A DNA stretch of 64,000 bases from Myxococcales bacterium (lineage in GTDB: Bacteria > Myxococcota_A > Polyangia > Polyangiales > Ga0077539), in contig JAUSAZ010000011.1 in NCBI GenBank assembly GCA_030652255.1, positions 53,807 to 117,806 of the forward strand, given 5' to 3'. How positions within the stretch are numbered: position 1 is the first letter of the stretch; every line of letters begins with the position of its first letter. Positions 9,182 to 21,200 of this stretch are shown in pieces. The position numbers and the translations under genes were made by a program. The notes beneath the pieces are model-generated. The model was given only the letters and a program-made list of their open reading frames with translations. It did not search any database and had not been told where the DNA came from.

Positions 9182-10147
9182 TCAGTTCCGTCGGTGCAGA
9201 CGGAACTCCACCTGCATCCCCGAGGGGCCGCCCTCCAGGTTGCCGTAGCTGCGGCTTGCGCCGTCCTGCGCCGGGAGGTTGAGGGTCGCGCCGAGGAGCG
9301 GGAGCGTGCGCGGGGCGTCGACGTGGCGGTCGGCGTGCGTGAGCTCCGGGGAGCTCACCCGCTGGCCGTCGATCTCGAGCAGCAGCTGGCCGCTCACCGG
9401 GTCGACCCGGCCGGTCACCGCCGTGACGGTGTTGCCCCCCACGGCGCGGCCGCGCCGGACGGTGCTCTCGTCGCAGCTCCCGAAGTTGGCGACGCGGGCC
9501 GAGCAGCGGCCCGGGCCCAGCGACTCGACGCGGAGGTCATCGCGCACCGAGAGGTCGACGGTCATGCCGCGGCAGGTGAGCTCGTAGTTGGCCAGGGCGC
9601 GCATCCCGACGCAGCGCGAGGCGTGGGTGGTGTCGATCTCCAGGCGCCACGAGCGCTCGATGAGACGCAGCGAGGTGGTGAGCGCGAGGCTGTCCACCAC
9701 GCGGGCGCCCTCGGACAGGTCGACCCGGACGCGCACCTCGAGCTCCGGGGGATCGGGGATCTGCAGCGGCGCCGTGTAGCGCGCGTTGCCGTTGAATCCC
9801 GGGGTGAGGCCCCCGACGCCGGTGCCGTCGCTCGACCCGCTCGACGACCACTGCACCCGCAGCGAGCGCCCGCCGCCGAGGTCGCCCACCTGCGGCACCG
9901 CCGGGGCGCCCTCCCCGGTGGGGTTGCGCGTCGAGGGGATGCCCGTGCAGTGCAGCTCGAGCTCCGCGGTGGCGCCGGGGATGAGCACCCGGCGGTTGAC
10001 GTCGAGCCGGCACGAGAAACGCCCCGCGTTGGAGCGGTTGAGCGGCGCCCCGGCCGGCGCGCCCGCGTCCTGGGCGAGCGCCCCGGCGGGGAACATCAAC
10101 AAGACACATGCGGGCGCCAGCGCCCCAAGCAATCGCCGAGTACCCAT
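9182..10147 (-). CDS. Secreted protein of unknown function, 321 aa
   Basis: The ATG at 10147 opens a classical signal peptide (RRLLGALAPACVLLMFPAGALA, cleaving near ALA-QD). The mature region is beta-rich with paired cysteines (FSCRLDVNRRVL, LELHCTGIP, ELTCRGMTVD, GRCSARVANFGSCDE), consistent with a disulfide-bonded, multi-domain immunoglobulin-like or beta-sandwich protein. No enzyme motif is visible. It lies 26 bp upstream of the lipoprotein that couples to pyrD, and 176 bp downstream of lon on the same strand. Confidence 0.65.
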   Translation of the reverse strand: MGTRRLLGALAPACVLLMFPAGALAQDAGAPAGAPLNRSNAGRFSCRLDVNRRVLIPGATAELELHCTGIPSTRNPTGEGAPAVPQVGDLGGGRSLRVQWSSSGSSDGTGVGGLTPGFNGNARYTAPLQIPDPPELEVRVRVDLSEGARVVDSLALTTSLRLIERSWRLEIDTTHASRCVGMRALANYELTCRGMTVDLSVRDDLRVESLGPGRCSARVANFGSCDESTVRRGRAVGGNTVTAVTGRVDPVSGQLLLEIDGQRVSSPELTHADRHVDAPRTLPLLGATLNLPAQDGASRSYGNLEGGPSGMQVEFRLHRRN

Positions 10148-10323
10148 GGGCGTGAGTCTGCTCCCGCAACGCGAAGCGTCGCAACATCTCTGCTCCCCCG
10201 GAACGGGCCACGGGCGCAGGGCATTCACCGCGCGCGAGCCGGAGGGGTGACCGCCGACAGCAGCAGAACGCCTCAGTCGTGCGGAGGGGGATTTCCTGGG
10301 AGGGAGCGCGAGGCGGGATGAGG

Positions 10324-12741
<2,418 letters not shown>

Positions 12742-12746
12742 TCGAT

Positions 12747-12752
12747 CACCTC
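12747..12752 (-). promoter_or_regulatory. Shine-Dalgarno GAGGTG for lon
   Basis: Minus-strand GAGGTG with a 5-base spacer to the ATG at 12741. It decides between this start and an upstream in-frame one at 12810. Confidence 0.6.
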
Positions 12753-12797
12753 GGCTGCGCCGCAGAAACAACGCTCGCCCGAAGGCGTCGTACCCGG

Positions 12798-12819
12798 AAG
12801 CGCGCACCAAGCGCGCACC
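12798..12819. repeat. Tandem 11-bp repeat upstream of lon
   Basis: AAGCGCGCACC occurs twice back to back, 57-78 bases upstream of the lon ATG. It could be a direct-repeat operator, but chance in such GC-rich DNA is not excluded. Confidence 0.35.
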
Positions 12820-12928
12820 GCCACGCGACCTCGAAAACGACCGCCTCTGCGGCGTGTCGTCGGACCTTAGTCACTTGACCCCCGCATGGCAACGGCACTT
12901 CTCGCGCCAGCGCGCGGCCGCGGCGGAG

Positions 12929-14215
12929 TCAGTACCAGCCGCTCGCTGCGGGCGTCGGCGGGAGCGAGAGCCGCTGGTCCATGCGCCGGTCGTCGGCGAG
13001 CTCCTCGAAGTAGCGCCGCCACCCCGGCACCCCCTCCACCAGCCGGAGGAACACCGCGCTCGGCAGCACCAGCACCATCGCCCCCGTGGTGGCCGTCACC
13101 GTCGCGGTCACCGGCACTGCCTCCAGCAGCGAGATCTCGCCGAACACGTCGCCGGGCCCGAGGTCGGCGAGCTGCGCCGGACCGGTGGGCGTCGCGCGGG
13201 TGACCGTCACCGCGCCGTGCAGCACCACGTGAAGCCCGCTCCCCGGCTCGCCCTCGCGGAGCAGCACCTGCCCCGCCGCCACCGCCCGGGGCTCGAAGCG
13301 CGACGCGAGCTGCAGCCGCTGCCCCGCGTCGAAGGGCTCGAACATCGGGTGCGTGTCGAGCAGGCGCTGCACCAGCCGCTGGCGCATGAAGCGCTCGAGC
13401 GCCGCCGCGATCACAGGCAGCTCGCGCGCCGCCGCGTTGAGCGCGTCGCGGCCGAAGACCAGCGCGTCCGAGGGCTCCGTGGCCGTCACCGTCGCGGCGC
13501 GCGGCGCGGCCGAGAGCAGGGCCATCTCCCCGAAGACCGCGCCCTCCTCCAGCGTAGCCAGCGCGGCGCCGCGGCGGGTGACCGCGACCCTCCCGCGGGC
13601 CAGCAGGAAGAATGAGTCGCCCGGGTCGCCCTCGCGCACCGCCGCCTCGCCGGTCGCGAGCGCGCGGCGCTTTACCGTACCGAGTATGTTGGCGAAGGCC
13701 TCCGGCGGCAGCTCGGAGAGCAGCGGCACCGCGGGGACCACGCCGGGCCAGGCGGGCAGGCCCTCGCGCGAGGCGGCCAGCGCCGCGGCGGCGTCGCACA
13801 CCTGCGCGTCGGTCCACGCCACGGGCACCCACGCCTCCGGCGGCACCGGGGCGGCGTCGTCGGGGCGGCCGAGGCGCGCGGCACGGCCGAGCGAGGCGGA
13901 GCCCGCGGCGTAGCGCGACGCGAAGGTGGGCAGGAGAGCGCGCGCGGCCGGGTCGAGGGCCTCCAGGGCCTTGAGCGCCACCAGGGCCATGAGGGGGTGG
14001 CCCGCCGCGCTCGCCTCCGCGAGCACCAGCGCGAAGACCTGCGCGGCCTGCGGCGCCCGGCCGAGCGAGGCGAGCACGTCGCCGATGCGCAGCCGCGAGT
14101 CGAAGTCGTGCGGCGCCGAGCGCACCAGCGAGACCAGGCCCCGCAGCGCGTCGACCGGCGCGCGGGCGAGGAGGGCGGCGTCGACCTGTTCGGAGAGATC
14201 ACGTCGGGTGGGCAT
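12929..14215 (-). CDS. Tandem cyclic-nucleotide-binding-domain protein with helical N-terminus
   Basis: 428 residues. The N-terminal ~110 residues form TPR-like helices (DSRLRIGDVLASLGRAPQAAQVF). Two cNMP-binding beta-barrels follow. The first (~167-285) has REGDPGDSFFLLARGRVAV and GAVFGEMALLSAAPRAATV. The second (~290-405) has REGEPGSGLHVVLHGAVTV and GDVFGEISLLEAVPVTATV. In true cAMP/cGMP binders the phosphate cassette reads GELALx..PRxA: the first domain keeps PRAA and the second has VPVTA instead, so ligand binding there is doubtful. No DNA-binding or kinase domain is attached. It is divergent from an M50 protease gene 71 bp away. Likely a scaffold or sensor; partner unknown. Confidence 0.82.
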   Translation of the reverse strand: MPTRRDLSEQVDAALLARAPVDALRGLVSLVRSAPHDFDSRLRIGDVLASLGRAPQAAQVFALVLAEASAAGHPLMALVALKALEALDPAARALLPTFASRYAAGSASLGRAARLGRPDDAAPVPPEAWVPVAWTDAQVCDAAAALAASREGLPAWPGVVPAVPLLSELPPEAFANILGTVKRRALATGEAAVREGDPGDSFFLLARGRVAVTRRGAALATLEEGAVFGEMALLSAAPRAATVTATEPSDALVFGRDALNAAARELPVIAAALERFMRQRLVQRLLDTHPMFEPFDAGQRLQLASRFEPRAVAAGQVLLREGEPGSGLHVVLHGAVTVTRATPTGPAQLADLGPGDVFGEISLLEAVPVTATVTATTGAMVLVLPSAVFLRLVEGVPGWRRYFEELADDRRMDQRLSLPPTPAASGWY

Positions 14216-14286
14216 AGGGCCGGGGACGTTAACCCGCCGCCCGCCTCGCTGGCACGACCCGGGCGCGGCTGGTAGACCCGCAGGTC

Positions 14287-14919
14287 ATGGACACCTCCGC
14301 GCTCGAGCTGCGCTTCAAGGTCGGGACGATCCCCGTGGTCGTCGAGCCCTGGTTCTGGCTCACCGGGCTGTTGCTCAACATGCGCGAGATGCAGGGCCCG
14401 CGCATCGCCCTCTGGCTGCTGGTGTTCTTCATCTCGGTGCTGGTGCACGAGCTCGGCCACGCGATCGCCACCCACGCCTTCGGCGCCCGCGCGAGCATCC
14501 GGCTGCACTCCTTCGGCGGCGCCACGCAGCCGTCCCGGGCGCTCTCGCGCTGGCGCAACGTCGCGATGACCCTCGCCGGTCCGGGCGCGGGCTTCGTGCT
14601 GGGCGCCCTCGCCTTCGCCGCGCTGCGCTTCGTCCCCAACGTGTCGCCCCTCGGCCTCTGGACCCTCGAGCGCCTCGCGATCGTCAACTTCTCCTGGGGC
14701 GTGCTCAACCTCCTGCCCATTCCCCCGCTCGACGGCGGCCACGTGATGCTCAGCGTCTTCGGGCGCCGGCACGAGCGCGCCGCGCGCATCGTCGGCGTCG
14801 CGGTCGCGGGCGCCGCCGCGGTCTACGGGCTCACCGCGGGGCAGCCCTTCCTCGCGGTGCTCTTCGGCTTCCTGGCCTTCCAGAACGTCCAGACGCTGCG
14901 GGCCATGAGCAGCCACTGA
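14287..14919 (+). CDS. M50 family (site-2 type) membrane zinc metalloprotease
   Basis: 210 residues with several hydrophobic helices. The zinc-binding HELGH (VLVHELGHAIATH) is at about residues 54-58 within a membrane segment, and the third-ligand motif NLLPIPPLDGGHV has its Asp at about 149. This is the minimal SpoIVFB-like S2P core without PDZ or CBS domains. Such enzymes cut transmembrane regulators within the bilayer. Its divergent neighbour encodes a protein with two cyclic-nucleotide-binding domains, so a regulatory link is possible but unproven. Substrate not visible in the window. Confidence 0.88.
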   Translation: MDTSALELRFKVGTIPVVVEPWFWLTGLLLNMREMQGPRIALWLLVFFISVLVHELGHAIATHAFGARASIRLHSFGGATQPSRALSRWRNVAMTLAGPGAGFVLGALAFAALRFVPNVSPLGLWTLERLAIVNFSWGVLNLLPIPPLDGGHVMLSVFGRRHERAARIVGVAVAGAAAVYGLTAGQPFLAVLFGFLAFQNVQTLRAMSSH

Positions 14920-14932
14920 GCCCGCCGCGCGG

Positions 14933-15577
14933 TCACGCCAGCGCGGGCTCGCTGGGGTACTGGTCCCGGTGCGCCACGAACACCGCGCGCACGGCGAGGG
15001 CGTGGACGATCGACAGCGCCGTGTACGCCGCGCAGGCCTGGAGGTACTCCTGCCGGGGGTGGGTGAGGTACCACCCCACCGCGGCCGCGAGGCAGAGGGC
15101 GTTGTAGGCGACGATCACCACGGCGGCCCGGCGGGTGTCCCGGTCGGCCCGGTCGCGCTCGCCGCGCACCAGCGAGCAGCCCGCCCGCCAGAGCAGCCAC
15201 GCGCACGCCGCGCCCGGCAGGAAGGACGCGACCAGCACCGGGCCCGAGGGGTCGCTCTGGCGCACCAGGTCGCTCAACATCAAGAGCCCGACGCACCAGG
15301 CCAGGAAGCCCGGGATCACCATCTGGGCTAGGAACCAGCACGACCACGCCGCCGCGCGCACCCAGCCCGGCGCGCGGTCGCGCTCGACCGCCGCGACCAC
15401 GGCGTGCATCGTCGTGTCGCGGAAGGCCCCCTGCCCCTCCACCCTGAGCTCGTCCGGGCGCGAGGCCTCGACGCGCCATCGCGAGCGCCAGGCGCCCTCG
15501 ACGAGGAAGCTCGCGCTCGCGGGGATGACCGCCGCGCCGACCAGCCCGCCCGCACACCACGTCAGCACGTCGCTCAT
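14933..15577 (-). CDS. Multi-pass membrane protein of unknown function, 214 aa
   Basis: The protein has four or five hydrophobic helices: WCAGGLVGAAVIPASASFLV at the N-terminus, then WCVGLLMLSDLV, ASFLPGAACAWLLWRAGC, VVIVAYNALCLAAAVGWYL and YTALSIVHALAVRAVFVA. The ~60-residue segment between helices 1 and 2 (RSRWRVEASRPDELRVEGQG) is polar. No catalytic motif or family is recognised. The ATG at 15577 was chosen; the longer open frame upstream runs antisense to the next gene. Convergent with the M50 protease gene (13-bp gap). Confidence 0.65.
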   Translation of the reverse strand: MSDVLTWCAGGLVGAAVIPASASFLVEGAWRSRWRVEASRPDELRVEGQGAFRDTTMHAVVAAVERDRAPGWVRAAAWSCWFLAQMVIPGFLAWCVGLLMLSDLVRQSDPSGPVLVASFLPGAACAWLLWRAGCSLVRGERDRADRDTRRAAVVIVAYNALCLAAAVGWYLTHPRQEYLQACAAYTALSIVHALAVRAVFVAHRDQYPSEPALA

Positions 15578-15707
15578 GGACCGCCACGCTATCGCGGCGC
15601 GCGCCGGGCGGCACGGCCCCGGGGCGCCGTTCACCCGCGACGCTCGACCGCTCGGGGTGATAGCGTCCCGGGCGGCTCGCCGGGCCTTCCGGCCAAAGGG
15701 TTCTTCG

Positions 15708-16736
15708 ATGAAGCCGCACGTCGCACGCACGCTCCGGATCGCCTTCAGCGCCGCCGCCCTCGTCGCCTCGGAGGCCGCCGCGCAGACGGACCCCGGGGTG
15801 ATGGCCGCCACCCGCCGCGACCTCATCCGCGAGGCCCAGGAGGCCCGCACCGCGGAGGACCACGGCCGCGCCCTCGACCTCGCCACCCGCGCCGGCCAGC
15901 TCGGGATGAGCGCCTCGCTCCGGCGCTTCATCGCCGAGGAGCAGAACGCCCAGGGGCTCCTCGGGCCTGCGCTGGGCAGCGCGGAGCTCTGCGCCCGCGA
16001 GGCCGAGCGCGACACCAGCCCCGCCCGCGCCGACCACCTCTCGGCCTGCCAGGCCCTCGCGGCCAGCCTGCGCCCGCGCGTCGCCCGCCTCGTCGTGGAG
16101 ACGCCCCGCATCCCCGGGCTCCAGGTGCGCGTCGCCGACACCGACCTCCCCTCCGCCGTATGGGGCGTGCCCTACCTGGTCACCCCCGGCACCGTGCTGG
16201 TCACCGCGATGGCGCCGGGCTACCGCCCCTTCCGCGCCGAGCTCGACGTCGGCCCCGGCGGCACCCGCGCCGTGCGGGTCGTGCTCGAGGAGGCCCCGCA
16301 GTCGCTCGAGCTCCCCGCGGCCCCGGGCGGGCGCTCGCGGGGCGACGACATCCGCCCGGTCGACGCCCGCGGCGGCCTCAACCCCGGGCCCGTCGCGCTG
16401 CTCACCGTCGGCGGCGTGGGCTTCGTCACCGCGGGGATCTTCTACCTGATGCGCGGCGCGGCCCTGAGCGACCGCGACGCGCAGTGCGACGCCCTCGGCT
16501 GCCCGGAGGCGGCGCGGCCCGACCACGACCGCGCGGTCACCTTCAACACCCTCACCAACGTGTCGCTCGGCGTCGGCGCCGCCTTCGCCGCGGGCGGCCT
16601 CGTCTGGTACCTCATCGCCCCGCGGCGCGCGGCGCCCGCCGCCTCGCCCGACCAGGGCCCCCCGGCGCGGCGCGCGGGCCTGCTCTTCGCCCCGGCGCCG
16701 GGCGGCGCCATGATCGGCTGGGAGGGCACGCTGTGA
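15708..16736 (+). CDS. Exported PEGA-like protein with two C-terminal membrane helices
   Basis: 342 residues. A signal peptide (FSAAALVASEAAA) is followed by a helical TPR-like part (REAQEARTAEDHGRALDLATRAGQLG). Next comes a PEGA-like beta domain (RLVVETPRIPGLQVRVADTD, GTVLVTAMAPGYRPFRAEL), which in myxobacteria often accompanies Ser/Thr kinases and envelope complexes. Two transmembrane helices (VALLTVGGVGFVTAGIFYLM and the GVGAAFAAGGLVWYLI region) enclose a loop with two Cys (QCDALGC). The ATG follows an 8-base region after AAAGGG. Its stop overlaps the GTG of the next gene (GTGA), so it is coupled to the Cys-rich lipoprotein. Role unknown; an envelope assembly partner is my inference. Confidence 0.72.
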   Translation: MKPHVARTLRIAFSAAALVASEAAAQTDPGVMAATRRDLIREAQEARTAEDHGRALDLATRAGQLGMSASLRRFIAEEQNAQGLLGPALGSAELCAREAERDTSPARADHLSACQALAASLRPRVARLVVETPRIPGLQVRVADTDLPSAVWGVPYLVTPGTVLVTAMAPGYRPFRAELDVGPGGTRAVRVVLEEAPQSLELPAAPGGRSRGDDIRPVDARGGLNPGPVALLTVGGVGFVTAGIFYLMRGAALSDRDAQCDALGCPEAARPDHDRAVTFNTLTNVSLGVGAAFAAGGLVWYLIAPRRAAPAASPDQGPPARRAGLLFAPAPGGAMIGWEGTL

Positions 16737-18295
16737 CCGCCGCCCGCTGGGTCTTCCCTGCGCTGCTGCTCGCGAGCGGCTGCACCATCGACGCCTTTCC
16801 GCGGCGCGTCTCCCTGGGAGACGGCGGGGCCGTGGGCTGCGGCGACGCTGGCGTCGTCGACCTCTTCACCAACCGCAACCACTGCGGCGCGTGCGGCTTC
16901 GTCTGCGCGATGCTCCCGCACGTCACCTCGTCCGTCGGCTGCGCGGGCGGGCGCTGCTCGCTCACCGGCGCCTGCGAGCCCGGCTGGCTCAACTGCGACG
17001 GCGCCTCGGAGAACGGCTGCGAGGCCGACGCGCGCGACCCCGCCCACTGCGGGCGCTGCGGCGTGGTGTGCCGCGACGCGACCCCCGCCTGCCGGGCCTT
17101 CGCGGCGACCCCCGGCGACGACGGCGGCGCGGCGACGGACGCGGCGGGCGTCCCGATCGACGACGCGAGCTTCGCCGACGGGGGCGCCGACGGCCTCGCC
17201 TTCCGCTGCGCGAACAACTGCGCCACCGGCCGCGTGCGCTGCGACGACCCGCCCGCCTGCGTCGACCTCCAGGCCGACCCGCGCGCGTGCGGCGCCTGCG
17301 GGACACCCTGCGTGCCGCGGGCCAACGCCACGACGACCTGCGTCGCGGGGGCGTGCGCCCCGGCGTGCCTCCCGGGCTTCCGCGACTGCAACGGCGACCT
17401 CGCGATGCCGGCCAGCGACGGCTGCGAGGTGAACACCAACACCTCGACGACGAGCTGCGGCGCGTGCGGCACGGCCTGCGCCGCGGGGCAGAACCGCTTC
17501 GCCCGCTGCCTCGACGGGGTGTGCGCGCCGGGTGACTGCATGGCGGGCTTCGGCGACTGCGACGCCGACCCGGCCAACGGCTGCGAGACGCCCCTCGCGA
17601 CCAGCGCGGCGCACTGCGGGCGCTGCGGCAACGGGTGCGCCATCGCGGGCGCCGGGGCGGCCTGCTCCGCGGGGATGTGCACCATCGCGGCGTGCAACCC
17701 GGGCTTCGGCGACTGCGACGCGGTGCCGAGCAACGGCTGCGAGGTCGACACCCGCACCTCGGCGGCGCACTGCGGGATGTGCGGGCGCTCGTGCGCCCCG
17801 ACGCCCAACCGTCAGGCGGCCTGCGTCGCGGGGGTGTGCGCGCCGGGCGAGTGCGCCGCGGGCTTCGCGGACTGCGACGGCGACCTCGCCAACGGCTGCG
17901 AGACCCTGCTCGCCACCAGCGCGCAGCACTGCGGGCGCTGCGGCAACCGCTGCGAGTTCGCCAACGCGGCGGCGACCTGCTCGGCCAACACCTGCGTCAT
18001 CGGGGCGTGCAGCCCGGGCTTCGGCAACTGCGACGGGGTGTCGGCCAACGGCTGCGAGGTGAACACCCGCACCAACGTCGACCACTGCGGCACCTGCGCC
18101 AACGCCTGCCCCACCCGTGCGAACTCCAGCCGCGCCTGCGTCGACGCCGCGTGCCGCATCGAGTGCGCCCCGGGCCGCGGCAACTGCGACGGCATCGACA
18201 GCAACGGCTGCGAGGTCGACACCAACAACGACCGCTTCAACTGCACCGCCTGTGGGAGGGTGTGCAACTTCTGCGGCTCGGGCCTTTGTGGCTGA
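16733..18295 (+). CDS. Cys-rich repeat lipoprotein, 520 aa
   Basis: GTG start overlapping the previous stop, with a lipobox LLASGC. The rest is an array of ~45-residue units with the pattern GFGDCDxxxxNGCEVxTxTSxxHCGxCGxxC. Nine or so units run to the C-terminal CNFCGSGLCG. Such arrays are common in secreted myxobacterial proteins and are expected to be disulfide-rich rods. The spacing of Cys pairs (CGxCG followed by C) is very regular. An interruption at residues ~120-155 is Asp/Ala-rich. It is convergent with, and directly abuts, an even larger protein built from the same units (18296-21655), suggesting duplication of a repeat module. Confidence 0.8.
   Translation: MTAARWVFPALLLASGCTIDAFPRRVSLGDGGAVGCGDAGVVDLFTNRNHCGACGFVCAMLPHVTSSVGCAGGRCSLTGACEPGWLNCDGASENGCEADARDPAHCGRCGVVCRDATPACRAFAATPGDDGGAATDAAGVPIDDASFADGGADGLAFRCANNCATGRVRCDDPPACVDLQADPRACGACGTPCVPRANATTTCVAGACAPACLPGFRDCNGDLAMPASDGCEVNTNTSTTSCGACGTACAAGQNRFARCLDGVCAPGDCMAGFGDCDADPANGCETPLATSAAHCGRCGNGCAIAGAGAACSAGMCTIAACNPGFGDCDAVPSNGCEVDTRTSAAHCGMCGRSCAPTPNRQAACVAGVCAPGECAAGFADCDGDLANGCETLLATSAQHCGRCGNRCEFANAAATCSANTCVIGACSPGFGNCDGVSANGCEVNTRTNVDHCGTCANACPTRANSSRACVDAACRIECAPGRGNCDGIDSNGCEVDTNNDRFNCTACGRVCNFCGSGLCG
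17040..18290 (+). repeat. Coding tandem array of Cys-rich NGCE units
   Basis: The DNA repeats roughly every 135 bases with conserved tracts such as AACGGCTGCGAGG and CACTGCGGG. Units differ in sequence, so the array is old rather than freshly amplified. Confidence 0.7.
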
Positions 18296-21200
18296 TCAGA
18301 GTCCGGCGATGACGAAGCTGAGGTTCGAGCTGGTCGGTCCGGTGATGGTGACCGCGGGCGTCGTGGCGAGGCCGGCGCTCGAGCCCATGAACACCTGGGC
18401 GCGGGCCCCGGCGAACTCGCCGATGACGGCGTCCGAGAAGCCGTCGCCGTTGAGGTCGCCGGGCGAGGCGACGGTGTAGCCGAACTGCCGCACGGGGTCG
18501 CCGTCGAGGCGCACCCGCGCCGCCGTCTGCAGGCCCGCGGCGCCGCCGGGGTAGAAGTACGCGTGGTCGGTGCGGTCGGTGCCGACGAGCAGGTCGTCAT
18601 AGCCATCGCCGTTGACGTCGCCCGCGCAGGAGACGCTGCGGCCGAAGTCGCGGCGCCCGTCCACCAGCTGCAGGTCGCGCACGAGGGGGAGGCCCGTCGG
18701 TCGACCGCGGAAGAGGTCCACGTAGCCGGTCTGCGAGGCGCCGATCGCGACGTCGGCGTACCCGTCGCCGTCGAGGTCGCCGACGTGCTGCGCGGGGTAG
18801 CCGAAGAAGCTCGCCTGCGGCACCCCGGAGGGCGCGCCCGGCGGCGTCGCCCAGCTCATGGTGGGCGCGGCGCCGAAGGCCGAGCCGGTGCTCGAGTAGA
18901 GGAAGGCCGCGTTGGGGAAGAAGGCCGGCGCGAAGGGCGAGCCGATGAGGAGCTCCTCGTCGCCGTCGCCGTCGGTGTCGCCCGCGCTCGCGACGTTGAA
19001 GCCGAAGGGCGCGTTGGCGGGCGGGGCGCTGATCACCTGACTGGCCGTGACCCCGGTGGCAGGGAAGGTCGCGCGGCCGTGGAAGACGAACACCGACCCG
19101 CCGAGCGCGGCGGTGCGCACGTCGCCAGGGACCCCGACGACGAAGTCCCCGAAGCCGTCGCGGTTGACGTCGCCGGCGGAGCTCACGGTGAAGCCGAAGT
19201 TGAGCCCCACGGGGCCTACGAGCGCCACCGAGGGAGCACCCCGCAGGCCCGCGGGACCGCCCGGGTAGAGGTAGAGCATCGAGGAGGCGCGGGCGCCCAC
19301 CGCGAGGTCGGCGAATCCGTCGCCGTTGACGTCCCCCACGCTGGCCACCGCGAAGCCGAAGAGGGACGTCGAGGAGGCGGGCGCGTTGAGCACGAGGTCG
19401 GGCGTCGCGTTGACGTTGGTGGTGCGGCCGTAGTGCACGAACACCACCTCCCCCTGGCTGCCGATGACGAGGTCCGAGAGGCCGTCGCCGTTGAAGTCGG
19501 GAACGCTACCCCAGGCGGTGTCGACCGCGCCGCCGTGGGCGCGCACCATGAGCTGCCACACCGGCGACGGGCCCGACGCGACGACCCCGGCGCGCATCCC
19601 GCGCAGGCGCCAGAAGGCCGTGCCCACCGGGAGGTCTGCGCTCGGGCGGCCGGACTGCGTGGTGGCCGTGAAGGTGCCGAGGGGGCGGGTGCACGCGCGG
19701 TCGGAGAAGAGCTCGACCCGCACGGCGTCGAAGCCCGTGATGGGCCCCCAGCGCAGGGTGGGGCGGCGGGACGTGGCGATCGCCGACGAGATCGGCGACA
19801 ACATCTGCGGGGGCCCCGGGAGGCACGCGGTGCCGTCGAAGGTGCGCCCCGGGTCGCAGACCGCCGAGCACGCCGAGGCCACGCAGGCCCGCTGCCCGTC
19901 GGCCACCACGGGGCACACCCGGCCGCACCCGCCGCAGTGCGAGACCGAGGTCTGCGTGTCGGCCTCGCAGCCGTTGGCCGTGTTGCCGTCGCAGTCGGCC
20001 GTGCCAGGACCGCAGACGCTGCCGCACACGCTCGCCGCGCAGGTGGCGACCGCGTTGGGTCGCGTCGGGCACACGTTGCCGCAGGAGCCGCAGTGGGCGG
20101 GCGCGCTGCGGGTGTCCACCTCGCAGCCGTTGGCCGCCACGCCGTCGCAGTCGGCGAAGCCCGCGTTGCAGGTGAACCCGCACGCGGCCGCCAAGCACGC
20201 CGGGGTCGCGTTGGCGCGCGCCGGGCAAGCCGTGCCGCACGCGCCGCAGTGGGTGGCGCTCGATCGGGTGTCGACCTCGCAGCCGTTGGTGACGGACCCG
20301 TCGCAGTCACCGAAGCCCGGGTTGCAGGCCGCGACCGCGCAGACCCCGAGGGCGCAGGCCGGCGTCGCGTTGGCGGGCGCGCACGGGCTCCCGCACGCCC
20401 CGCAGTGCGCCGTGCTGCTGGCGGGCTCCGTCTCGCAGCCGTTGCCCGCGTCGCCGTCGCAGTCCGCGAAGCCCGCCAGGCACGCGCCGCCGCCGCACAC
20501 CCCCGCCGCGCACCGGGCCTGCTGGTTGCCGGTGATCGCGCAGGCCACGCCGCAGGCGCCGCAGTTGGTCGCCGAGCCCGCGGTGTCGACCTCGCAGCCG
20601 TTGCCCGCGACCCCGTCGCAGTTGCCGAAGCCCGCCTCGCACGCGAGGGCGCAGGCCCCCTCCACGCAGGCGGGCGCCGCGTTGGTCTGCGGCGGGCACC
20701 GGTTGCCGCAGCGACCGCAGCTCGTCGCGGTGCTGCGCAGGTCGGTCTCGCAGCCGTTGCTCGCGTCCGCGTCGCAGTCGCCGAAGCCCGCCGCGCAGGC
20801 GAGGCCGCACGCCCCCGCCGCGCAGGTGGGCGTCGCGTTGGCGCCCGCCGGGCACGCCATCCCGCACGCCCCGCAGTGGGCGACGGCGGTGGAGGTGGCG
20901 GTCTCGCAGCCGTTGCTCGCGTCGCCGTCGCAGTCGCCGAAGCCCGCCGCGCAGGCCAGCGCGCAGACCCCAGCGCGACAGGCCGGCGACGCGTTGGGCC
21001 CGGCCCCGCAGGGCGCGGCGTCGCAGGCGCCGCAGCGGGTCGGGTCGCTCTGCAGGTCGATGCAGCGCGTGCCGCAGCGCGCCTCGCCCGCGGCGCAGTC
21101 GTTGCCGCACACGTAGCGCCCGGTGGCGGGGGTGAGCGGCACGTCCGGCTCCGGCGCCACGTCGACGGCGTCCATCGCGCTCGCGTCCCCCGCGGCGGCG

